This document shows positions 1-5,117 of a stretch of DNA of 12,872 nt, one piece after another. A program made the position numbers and the translations under genes. Within the stretch, counting starts at the first letter, position 1; each line of letters begins with the position of its first letter. Origin of the DNA: CAYVSF01 sp046482855 (GTDB taxonomy: Bacteria > Bacteroidota > Bacteroidia > Bacteroidales > UBA12077). A model generated the notes under the pieces. That model saw only the letters and a list, made by a program, of their open reading frames with translations. It had not been told where the DNA came from and did not search any database. Location of the stretch: contig JAWOEH010000045.1 of the NCBI GenBank assembly GCA_046482855.1, forward strand, positions 1 to 12,872. The letters run 5' to 3'.

Positions 1-146
1 TTGAGGCAAAGATCTTAAAACAATCGGGTCTACTTATTATTGAGCATCCCGTAGAGTATAACTTCTCAGGCTTAAAAGGCTTTAAAGAACAAAGAAAATA
101 TGGGAAGGTAAATTTCAGTCTCTTTGAGAGTTATGCTGAAGTGTAA
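1..146 (+). CDS. rsmD: RsmD-type 16S rRNA guanine-N2 methyltransferase, C-terminal end (partial)
   Basis: The last 47 codons of a gene that begins upstream of the window; the reading frame starts at base 3 and stops with TAA at 144-146. The tail contains IIEHP, then FSGLKGF, then RKYGKVNFSLFE. This matches the usual C-terminal end of Bacteroidetes RsmD, where the last strands of the Rossmann methyltransferase fold end in RKYGxVNFSxFE. RsmD methylates G966 of 16S rRNA in the small subunit. The catalytic NPPY-type motif would lie upstream and cannot be seen, so the call rests on the tail alone. No clear terminator follows; the next feature is the promoter of the tRNA array about 40 bases downstream. 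Confidence 0.8.
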   Translation, partial: EAKILKQSGLLIIEHPVEYNFSGLKGFKEQRKYGKVNFSLFESYAEV

Positions 147-186
147 AAAAAACTACTACTGAGAGGCTAAAAAAAACCATCATTCC

Positions 187-217
187 TTTGGAAGAAACAA
201 AATAACCTATATTTTTG
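187..217 (+). promoter_or_regulatory. Bacteroidetes sigma-A promoter of the tRNA-Asp array
   Basis: TTTG at 187-190 is separated by exactly 19 bases from TATTTTTG at 210-217, a full match to the Bacteroidetes -33/-7 consensus (TTTG, N19-21, TAnnTTTG). Transcription would start near 222-225, about 27 bases before the first tRNA. No other good promoter is seen before 585, so the whole array is probably one precursor transcript. Confidence 0.75.
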
Positions 218-250
218 CATCGCGTTTGACACAAAACAACGCAACAAAAC

Positions 251-327
251 GGTCTGGTAGTTCAGTTGGTTAGAATACATGCCTGTCACGCATGGGGTCG
301 CGAGTTCGAGTCTCGTCCAGACCGCCA
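251..327 (+). tRNA. tRNA-Asp (GTC), first intact copy, CCA encoded
   Basis: A complete cloverleaf can be read by eye. The acceptor arms GGTCTGG and CCAGACC pair perfectly. The D arm is GTTC...GAAT. The anticodon stem CATGC/GCATG encloses loop CTGTCAC with anticodon GTC. The T arm is GCGAG-TTCGAGT-CTCGT, followed by discriminator G and an encoded CCA at 325-327. It decodes aspartate GAC/GAT codons. It heads a tandem array whose later copies are partly degenerate. Confidence 0.95.
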
Positions 328-356
328 ACAGAGAAGTTCTGAAAGTATTGAAAATT

Positions 357-440
357 GGTCTGGTAGTTCAGTTGGTTAGAATACATGCCTGTCATCTCGC
401 CTGAGGCGAGACGAGTTCGAGCATTATCCGTAAACCGCCA
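357..440 (+). pseudogene. Degenerate tRNA-Asp copy with palindrome in the anticodon arm (unit 2)
   Basis: The first 38 bases match the intact tRNA-Asp exactly, through the GTC anticodon (GCCTGTCA). The 3' half of the anticodon stem and the variable loop are then replaced by the palindrome TCTCGCCTGAGGCGAGA at 395-411. CGAGTTCGAG of the T arm is kept, but the 3' strand of the T stem and most of the 3' acceptor strand are changed (CATTATCCGTAAACC instead of TCTCGTCCAGACC). The final GCCA is kept. Neither the anticodon stem, T stem nor acceptor stem can form as in the intact copy, so it should not be a working tRNA. Whether the RNA has another role cannot be told. Confidence 0.8.
395..411. repeat. 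17-nt palindrome, TGA loop, in degenerate tRNA unit 2
   Basis: TCTCGCC, loop TGA, GGCGAGA: a perfect 7-bp stem. It replaces 12 bases of the normal tRNA (anticodon stem 3' strand and variable loop). It is identical to the element at 509-525 and is the exact reverse complement of the one at 973-989. Confidence 0.85.
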
Positions 441-470
441 GATTAAGAAGTTCTAAAAGTATTGAAGATT

Positions 471-554
471 GGTCTGGTAGTTCAGTTGGTTAGAATACAT
501 GCCTGTCATCTCGCCTGAGGCGAGACGAGTTCGAGCACTATCCGCAAACCGCCA
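471..554 (+). pseudogene. Degenerate tRNA-Asp copy with palindrome (unit 3)
   Basis: A tandem duplicate of unit 2 at a distance of 114 bases. It has the same intact 5' half, the same 17-nt palindrome (509-525) and the same altered 3' half. It differs from unit 2 only by two T-to-C changes in the 3' part (CACTATCCGC against CATTATCCGT). The 30-base spacer after it is identical to the spacer after unit 2. The near-identity points to recent duplication of an already altered unit. Like unit 2, it cannot form the T or acceptor stems of tRNA-Asp. Confidence 0.8.
509..525. repeat. 17-nt palindrome, TGA loop, in degenerate tRNA unit 3
   Basis: The same sequence and the same position within the tRNA as the element at 395-411: a 7-bp perfect stem with loop TGA. 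Confidence 0.85.
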
Positions 555-584
555 GATTAAGAAGTTCTAAAAGTATTGAAGATT

Positions 585-658
585 GGTCTGGTAGTTCAGT
601 TGGTTAGAATACATGCCTGTCACGCATGGGGTCGCGAGTTCGAGTCTCGTCCAGACCG
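585..658 (+). tRNA. tRNA-Asp (GTC), second intact copy, no encoded CCA
   Basis: The 74-base body is identical to the copy at 251-324, with all stems intact and anticodon GTC. After discriminator G (658) the genome reads CGAAAA rather than CCA, so this copy needs the CCA-adding enzyme, unlike the first copy and unlike the degenerate copies, which all end GCCA. The 3' junction coincides with the start of the hairpin/GIY-YIG module, as if that module had been joined to the tRNA end. Confidence 0.93.
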
Positions 659-660
659 CG

Positions 661-691
661 AAAAGGGAAAGCACAAAAGCTTTCCCTTTTT
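661..691 (+). terminator. Terminator-like hairpin after the tRNA array
   Basis: AAAAGGGAAAGC (661-672) and GCTTTCCCTTTT (679-690) form a perfect 12-bp stem with a 6-base loop; the 3' arm provides the T tract. It lies directly after the tRNA and probably ends the tRNA transcript. It also lies only six bases before the ATG of the GIY-YIG gene, so that gene may depend on readthrough. Confidence 0.7.
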
Positions 692-696
692 CGATC

Positions 697-957
697 ATGG
701 CGTATTTTGTTTACATACTGCAATCGGAGAAAGACGGATCCTATTACAAAGGCTATACATCCGACTACAAAAGACGTTTGCTGCAACATAACCAGGGGAA
801 ATGTTATTATACCAGTAGAAAAACACCCTGGCAAATGGTGTATCTTGAAAGATGCAAGGATAAAACGCACGCTATCAAAGGGGAGCATGTTCTCAAAAGA
901 GCAAATAAAAACTACATATGCTGGTTGATACAGCAAGATACCAACCTTATGAAATGA
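697..957 (+). CDS. Small GIY-YIG nuclease-domain protein (UPF0213/YhbQ-like), 86 aa
   Basis: A single GIY-YIG domain fills the protein. The GIY strand is FVYILQS (residues 4-10) and the YIG strand is YYKGYT (16-21), with Lys replacing the usual Ile. The helix arginine is in KRRLLQHN (25-32), and Glu63 in GEHVLKR sits where the metal-binding glutamate of the family is expected. Length is typical of the one-domain bacterial family, whose cellular role is poorly defined; the fold is that of I-TevI and UvrC nucleases. I chose ATG 697: the frame stays open back into the tRNA (an ATG at 613), but a start there would translate the tRNA and terminator. No Shine-Dalgarno or separate promoter is visible. 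A decayed second copy follows. Confidence 0.85.
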   Translation: MAYFVYILQSEKDGSYYKGYTSDYKRRLLQHNQGKCYYTSRKTPWQMVYLERCKDKTHAIKGEHVLKRANKNYICWLIQQDTNLMK

Positions 958-972
958 GGCACATGCCTGTCA

Positions 973-989
973 TCTCGCCTCAGGCGAGA
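973..989. repeat. 17-nt palindrome, TCA loop, in tRNA fragment
   Basis: TCTCGCC, loop TCA, GGCGAGA: a perfect 7-bp stem. Because the stem is palindromic, the loop sets the orientation: this copy is the exact reverse complement of those at 395-411 and 509-525, yet it occupies the same site in the tRNA. Confidence 0.85.
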
Positions 990-1008
990 CGAGTTCGAGT
1001 CTCGCGTG

Positions 1009-1025
1009 CCTTGCCTCAGGCAAGG
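1009..1025. repeat. 17-nt palindrome with different arms, TCA loop
   Basis: CCTTGCC, loop TCA, GGCAAGG: a 7-bp perfect stem. It shares the nine-base core GCCTCAGGC with the 973-989 element, but the outer four base pairs differ on both sides in a compensating way. It lies, with CGTG before it, as a clean insertion between the T stem and the 3' acceptor strand of the tRNA fragment. Confidence 0.8.
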
Positions 1026-1035
1026 TCCAGACCGC

Positions 1036-1067
1036 AAAAAGGGAAAGCAAAAACGCTTTCCCTTTTT
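1036..1067 (+). terminator. Terminator-like hairpin, second copy
   Basis: AAAAAGGGAAAGC (1036-1048) pairs with GCTTTCCCTTTTT (1055-1067) over a 6-base loop. It is the duplicate of the hairpin at 661-691, with the stem kept and only the loop changed, which suggests the stem has been maintained by selection. Confidence 0.65.
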
Positions 1068-1072
1068 CGATC

Positions 1073-1180
1073 ATGGCCTTTTTTGTTTACATACTGCAAT
1101 CGGAGAAAGACGGATCCTATTACAAAGGCTATACATCTGACTATAAACGACGTTTGCTGCAACATAACCAGGGGGAATGA
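1073..1180 (+). pseudogene. Truncated GIY-YIG copy, 35 codons
   Basis: From ATG 1073 the frame encodes MAFFVYILQSEKDG and so on to LLQHNQGE, then TGA at 1178-1180. It is almost the same as residues 1-34 of the intact gene at 697, with five base differences over about 104 bases: four silent and one Tyr-to-Phe. After the GGGG near 1171-1175 the similarity to the intact copy ends abruptly. Downstream, a shifted frame reads NDSTPQIPA, then after a stop WKVISQ, which is only reminiscent of the (I/T)PWKV segment of other GIY-YIG proteins. The catalytic glutamate region is missing, so no active nuclease is expected. Confidence 0.75.
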
Positions 1181-1329
1181 TTCTACTCCTCAAATACCAG
1201 CATAATGGAAGGTGATTTCTCAATCACATTGCACTTATGCTTAAGGCCATTCAACAAACGACAATTTCTGATTTCTTCTTGTCGGATTTCGAGAATCATG
1301 CGAATTCCCTTGGATGGCTGTTAAAAAAC
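1181..1329. other. Unassigned stretch after the GIY-YIG pseudogene
   Basis: No intact gene is recognised. The first 40 or so bases may be a decayed GIY-YIG remainder (see the pseudogene). A small plus-strand frame from ATG 1237 to TGA 1347 would encode 36 residues, but it runs into the minus-strand terminator and resembles nothing I know. No convincing promoter was seen. Confidence 0.4.
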
Positions 1330-1365
1330 ACCAAAAGAGGAGGTTGAATAGTCTGCTCTTTTGGT
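1321..1365 (-). terminator. Terminator of the nucleotide-sugar operon
   Basis: On the minus strand ACCAAAAGAG (1365-1356) and CTCTTTTGGT (1339-1330) form a perfect 10-bp stem with a 16-base loop, followed by GTTTTTTAA. It lies 15 bases after the yjbQ stop codon, where the end of the operon is expected. Confidence 0.75.
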
Positions 1366-1379
1366 AAGATCTTTCCGTA

Positions 1380-1796
1380 TTATTCGCCAATGATTTTAAT
1401 GAGGATCCGCTTGCGACGTTTCCCGTCAAACTCTCCGTAAAAAATCTGCTCCCATGGACCGAAATCGAGCTTTCCTTCAGTTATGGCTACCACCACTTCG
1501 CGACCCATAATGGTACGTTTTAGGTGCGCATCGGCATTGTCTTCGGCCGTATTATGTTTGTATTGGTCGTGGGGCTTTTCAGGCGCCAGTTTTTCCAGCC
1601 ATTTTTCAAAGTCCTGGTGCAAACCAAATTCATCATCGTTAATAAAAACACTCGAGGTAATATGCATGGCATTCACCAGCACCAATCCCTCCTTAATCTC
1701 ACTTTTAAGCAAGGCTCTTTCAATGGAAGGAGTAATGTTGATTAACTCCCGACGATGTTGGGTCTCAAACCAAAGTTCTTCACGATAGGATTTCAT
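1380..1796 (-). CDS. yjbQ: YjbQ/UPF0047 family protein
   Basis: 138 residues, the usual length for this one-domain family. Visible family features are VNAMHITSSVFINDDE (residues 41-56, with His45 and the paired serines), DNADAHLKRTIMG (86-98) and LDFGPWEQIFYGEFDG (110-125). Members form trimers with a conserved His/Asp pocket. E. coli YjbQ has been described as having weak thiamine-phosphate synthase activity, but the main physiological role is unsettled. The start ATG lies two bases after the stop of the upstream sugar mutase gene, so it is the last gene of the operon and probably translated by coupling. A link to sugar nucleotide synthesis is not obvious; it may simply share the transcript. 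Confidence 0.88.
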   Translation of the reverse strand: MKSYREELWFETQHRRELINITPSIERALLKSEIKEGLVLVNAMHITSSVFINDDEFGLHQDFEKWLEKLAPEKPHDQYKHNTAEDNADAHLKRTIMGREVVVAITEGKLDFGPWEQIFYGEFDGKRRKRILIKIIGE

Positions 1797-1798
1797 AA

Positions 1799-3571
1799 TC
1801 AGGCTTCAATTTTTAGTGCTTTAATAATGTTATCTATACGCTCATCAAGGGTTGCGTCAATTTGTTTGTAATCTTTTACTGTAGGAAGATCTTCCCGTAC
1901 GCTAAAATAGAACTTTATCTTAGGTTCGGTGCCCGATGGTCGGATGGATATCTTTGAGCCATCGCGCAAAATTAATTGCAAGACATTTGACTTCGGCAGG
2001 GAGATATCGTAACGCAAATGAGAGAGTTGATCGAGGGTTTTTTGTTTTTCGAAGTCATGAATTAAAACTACCTGCGACTTATTGATGCTTTCTGGTGGAT
2101 TGTTTCGGAAATTGTCCATCATTTTCCGGATCTCCTCAGCCCCGGCTCTGCCTTCTTTTTTGATAGAAATCAGGCGTTCTTTATAGAAGTGATACTCCTG
2201 ATAAATTTCGGCAAGCAGCTGTAATGGAGTTTTGCCATTTGTTTTTGCCCAGGCAATGGTTTCAGCAATTAAAGCACAGGACATAACAGCATCTTTGTCG
2301 CGAACAAAGTCTCCTGCCAAGTATCCGTAACTCTCTTCGCCACCTCCGATAAACTTTTTTTTGCCTTCGTAGTATTTTATTTTGTCGGCAATATATTTAA
2401 AGCCGGTTAGTACATCGTAGCACTCTACATTGAAGGATTCTGCAATTTCCTCTAAAAGATCGGTTGTGACAATGGTTTTCACAATAAACTCTTGCCCCCG
2501 GATTTTTCCTAACTCTTTCCATTTAGTAAGCAGGTAATAGATAAGAAGCGTAGCTGTTTGGTTGCCATTAAGCAGGGTAAATTCACCCGATGGTTCTTTT
2601 ACGGCGATACCCACGCGGTCGGCATCGGGATCGGTTGCCATTACAAGCTCCGCGTTCATCTGTTTTGCTTTTTCTATTGCCAATTCAAGTGCAGCAGGTT
2701 CTTCGGGGTTGGGCGAGTGTACGGTAGGGAAGTTTCCGTCGGGCACCTCTTGTGCCTCCACCCGGTGAATGTTTGTGAAGCCATAAGCAGCCAAAGCTTC
2801 CGGAACCAATCGTACACCTGTACCATGTATGGGCGTGTAGACAATGCCCATATCTTTATGGTTTTTTATTATTTCAGGAGAAAGCGACAGCGTCTTAAGT
2901 CTAGTGATGTAGGATTTGTCAAGATCTTTTCCGATACGATGAATAAGATCTTCACGAAATTTTGTTTGTATTGCGTTAATGCTTTTAATTTTGTTTACTT
3001 CATTAACAATATTCCCATCATGTGGGGCAATAATTTGTCCTCCATCTTCCCAATACACTTTGTAACCGTTATACTCCTTAGGGTTGTGTGAGGCTGTGAT
3101 GTTAATTCCGCCCTGACATCCCAGTTCTCGAATGGCAAAGCTCAATTCCGGGGTGGGGCGCAAATCATCGAATAAGTAGGCGTGTATGTTATTTGCAGAG
3201 AGAATTTCTGCTGCCCGTCGGGCGAAGGCTGATGAGTTGTTTCTTGAGTCGTAAGCAATGGCAACCTTGATGGTATCCAGTTTTGTAAATTGGTCATTCA
3301 GGTAGTTGGCCAAGCCTTGTGTAGCCATGCCTACTGTGTATACATTCATCCGGTTTGTTCCAGGCCCCATAATGCCTCGCATACCTCCTGTGCCAAAGGA
3401 GAGGGGTTTGTAAAAGGCCTCGGTTAGTTCAGGATCGTTATCGCTTATCCATTTCCGGATTGTTTCTTTCGTAGGCTTGTCAATATTAGCATCGAGCCAT
3501 TGTTCTGCGGTTGCTAACACTTCAGGAGAATATGTATCCATTTGTTCTTGTATTAGGTTTATTTTTGGCAT
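1799..3571 (-). CDS. Phospho-sugar mutase (phosphoglucomutase/phosphomannomutase)
   Basis: An alpha-D-phosphohexomutase of 590 residues, the length of the large Bacteroidetes/Firmicutes PGM2-like group. It interconverts hexose-6-phosphate and hexose-1-phosphate and so supplies glucose-1-phosphate to RfbA in the same operon. The phosphoserine loop is TASHNPKEYNG with Ser161. The metal loop is DPDADR (314-319), the sugar-binding loop is GGEESYGY (410-417), and the phosphate-binding loop is RPSGTEPKIK (544-553). ATG 3571 is preferred over an in-frame TTG at 3601, which adds only ten residues. Glucose versus mannose specificity cannot be decided by eye. The gene is 111 bases downstream of rfbD, the widest gap in the operon. 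Confidence 0.92.
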   Translation of the reverse strand: MPKINLIQEQMDTYSPEVLATAEQWLDANIDKPTKETIRKWISDNDPELTEAFYKPLSFGTGGMRGIMGPGTNRMNVYTVGMATQGLANYLNDQFTKLDTIKVAIAYDSRNNSSAFARRAAEILSANNIHAYLFDDLRPTPELSFAIRELGCQGGINITASHNPKEYNGYKVYWEDGGQIIAPHDGNIVNEVNKIKSINAIQTKFREDLIHRIGKDLDKSYITRLKTLSLSPEIIKNHKDMGIVYTPIHGTGVRLVPEALAAYGFTNIHRVEAQEVPDGNFPTVHSPNPEEPAALELAIEKAKQMNAELVMATDPDADRVGIAVKEPSGEFTLLNGNQTATLLIYYLLTKWKELGKIRGQEFIVKTIVTTDLLEEIAESFNVECYDVLTGFKYIADKIKYYEGKKKFIGGGEESYGYLAGDFVRDKDAVMSCALIAETIAWAKTNGKTPLQLLAEIYQEYHFYKERLISIKKEGRAGAEEIRKMMDNFRNNPPESINKSQVVLIHDFEKQKTLDQLSHLRYDISLPKSNVLQLILRDGSKISIRPSGTEPKIKFYFSVREDLPTVKDYKQIDATLDERIDNIIKALKIEA

Positions 3572-3682
3572 TTTTTGCCTTTTTGGATTCTCGCTAACCA
3601 AATCAGGCGAGGAAGGTTCTAAAATCTATCAATGGAACGTCTTAGATAAATGAGTTGTTCAATGAGGTTGGTAAAATGAAGC

Positions 3683-4555
3683 TTACTCCTTTTGAAGCTC
3701 TCTGATAGTTTCTTGTAAACTCTCCAGCCAATGGGGAATGGGTTTTTTTAAAAATGCTCTGATTTTGCGTTTGCTCATCACACTATAGGATGGGCGGGGT
3801 GCTTTTGTTGGAAATTCCTCGGAGGGGATGGGCATCACCCGGCAATTCACTTGTCCAATTTTCATTATGGAGTGAGCAAAATCGTACCAACTGCATACGC
3901 CCTCATTACTAAAGTGAAAAGTGGTTGGCAAGGATAGATCCCGGGCCTGTGCCAATAAGTCTAATAAGGCTGCGGCAAGATCCTTTGCACAGGTAGGAGA
4001 GCCTACCTGATCGTCAACAACGTTTAATGTATTGCGCTCGTTACCAAGGTGTAGCATCGTCTTTACAAAGTTATTGCCAGTGACAGAGTACAACCATGAG
4101 GTGCGTACCACACAGCCTTTGTTGTAGCTGAGAACAACCTCTTCGCCTGCGCGTTTTGTTTTTCCATAAACTGACGCTGGCTTCGTTTCCGATGCCTCGG
4201 TGTAAGGTCTGTGTCCTTTTCCATTAAATACGTAGTCTGTTGATACATGAAACAGATAAGCATCTTGTTTTTTTGCCCAATTAGCCAACTTTTCAACCGC
4301 TTTTGCATTTAGTAAGTGCGCAGCCTCTTTGTCCTCTTCAGCTTTATCTACTTGCGTATAAGCGGCACAATTGATGATGGCGAAAACATTTTTTGTTTCA
4401 GCATAGGCGGCATAGGTCTCGTCGTTGGTAATGTCAAAAGTGGATTTATCGGTAAAAAGGAATGTATATTCTTCGTTGGGGTGCTCGCCAATACTCTTTT
4501 GAAGTGCTTCTCCTAATTGGCCATCGGCACCGGTAATTACGATTGTTTGTTGCAT
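3683..4555 (-). CDS. rfbD: dTDP-4-dehydrorhamnose reductase
   Basis: A 290-residue SDR that reduces dTDP-4-dehydro-L-rhamnose to dTDP-L-rhamnose with NAD(P)H, the last step of the pathway. The N-terminal nucleotide-binding loop is GADGQLG (residues 9-15). STDYVFNGKGHRPYTE (105-120) and the catalytic pair Tyr130/Lys134 in YGKTK are typical of RmlD. TSWLYS and the C-terminal PRPSYSVMSKRK are also family features. Length is normal. The start ATG lies five bases after the rfbC stop, consistent with coupled translation. Confidence 0.95.
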   Translation of the reverse strand: MQQTIVITGADGQLGEALQKSIGEHPNEEYTFLFTDKSTFDITNDETYAAYAETKNVFAIINCAAYTQVDKAEEDKEAAHLLNAKAVEKLANWAKKQDAYLFHVSTDYVFNGKGHRPYTEASETKPASVYGKTKRAGEEVVLSYNKGCVVRTSWLYSVTGNNFVKTMLHLGNERNTLNVVDDQVGSPTCAKDLAAALLDLLAQARDLSLPTTFHFSNEGVCSWYDFAHSIMKIGQVNCRVMPIPSEEFPTKAPRPSYSVMSKRKIRAFLKKPIPHWLESLQETIRELQKE

Positions 4556-4560
4556 AATTG

Positions 4561-5115
4561 TTAGTAAGTAAAATTCATTTCAGCCTCCTTAATCATGGGA
4601 TGCAGTGTATCTTTAGGCGAGAGAATCGCTTTGTCTGCAGGAATGCGCCAGTCGATATCCAAAGCAGTGTCGGCATAATAAATGCCTTGTTCAGCTTTGG
4701 GTGCGTAAAAAGTGTCGCATTTATATTGAACAATGGCATGTTCCGAAAGTACGGCAAATCCGTGAGCAAATCCCTTAGGAATAAGCAGTTGCTTTTTGTT
4801 TTCAGCTGTTAGTTCAATGCCTTCCCACTGTCCGAAGGTTGGAGAGCCTTGCCGGATGTCCACCGCTACGTCCCATATAGCTCCCTCAACAACTCTCATT
4901 AGTTTGGTTTGTGCATAAGGTGCCAGTTGATAATGAAGTCCCCTGATTGTGCCAAAGACCGACTTCGATTCATTGTCCTGGATAAAGGCAGCAGGGAGGT
5001 TCTGTTTTTCAAAGGCGGCCTGGTTATAGCTTTCAAAAAAATAGCCCCTTTTGTCCTCAAATACTCTGGGTTCGATAATAAGAAGATCGGGGATTTTTGT
5101 TGTAGTTATTTTCAT
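4561..5115 (-). CDS. rfbC: dTDP-4-dehydrorhamnose 3,5-epimerase
   Basis: A 184-residue cupin enzyme that epimerises C3 and C5 of dTDP-4-dehydro-6-deoxyglucose. Substrate-binding and catalytic features are present: EDKRGYFFESY (20-30), QDNESKS (46-52), GTIRGLHYQ with Arg58 and catalytic His61, PKGFAHGF (113-120) and Tyr131 in VQYKC. All are where RmlC proteins carry them. The length is normal. Two bases separate it from the rfbA stop and five from the rfbD start, so the three rfb genes are tightly packed. Confidence 0.95.
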   Translation of the reverse strand: MKITTTKIPDLLIIEPRVFEDKRGYFFESYNQAAFEKQNLPAAFIQDNESKSVFGTIRGLHYQLAPYAQTKLMRVVEGAIWDVAVDIRQGSPTFGQWEGIELTAENKKQLLIPKGFAHGFAVLSEHAIVQYKCDTFYAPKAEQGIYYADTALDIDWRIPADKAILSPKDTLHPMIKEAEMNFTY

Positions 5116-5117
5116 AA

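Larger units (their letters stand above)
961..1034 (+). pseudogene. tRNA-Asp 3' fragment carrying two palindromes (unit 5)
   Basis: Starting three bases after the GIY-YIG stop codon, ACATGCCTGTCA matches the tRNA anticodon arm. The palindrome at 973-989 follows, then CGAGTTCGAGTCTCG of the T arm. A 21-base insertion at 1005-1025 contains a second palindrome, and TCCAGACCG completes the 3' acceptor strand. The 5' acceptor and D arm are absent. As at 585-658, the piece is followed by CAAAAAGGG and not by CCA. It is the tRNA part of a second tRNA/hairpin/GIY-YIG unit. Confidence 0.8.

Noticed and set aside
251..658. CRISPR-like tandem repeats
   Set aside because: The repeat unit is a tRNA of about 74-84 bases plus a conserved spacer. 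Spacers are nearly identical rather than unique, and no cas genes are nearby.
613..957. Long version of the GIY-YIG frame starting at ATG 613
   Set aside because: The extra 28 codons would translate the tRNA-Asp and the terminator hairpin. The domain is complete from ATG 697.
1237..1347. Possible 36-residue plus-strand ORF (MLKAIQQTTISDFF...)
   Set aside because: Short, without a promoter, runs into the minus-strand terminator, and resembles no family I recognise.
2558..3091. 177-codon plus-strand ORF
   Set aside because: Lies entirely opposite the phospho-sugar mutase gene, whose motifs are intact. Its own translation has no recognisable domain.
3567..3579. Hairpin over the sugar mutase start codon (GGCA/TGCC)
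   Set aside because: Only four base pairs in an A/T-rich setting; likely chance.
3572..3682. Separate promoter for the sugar mutase gene
   Set aside because: On the minus strand only imperfect matches (TAGATTTT, TATCTAAG) are seen, without a good -33 element at the right distance.
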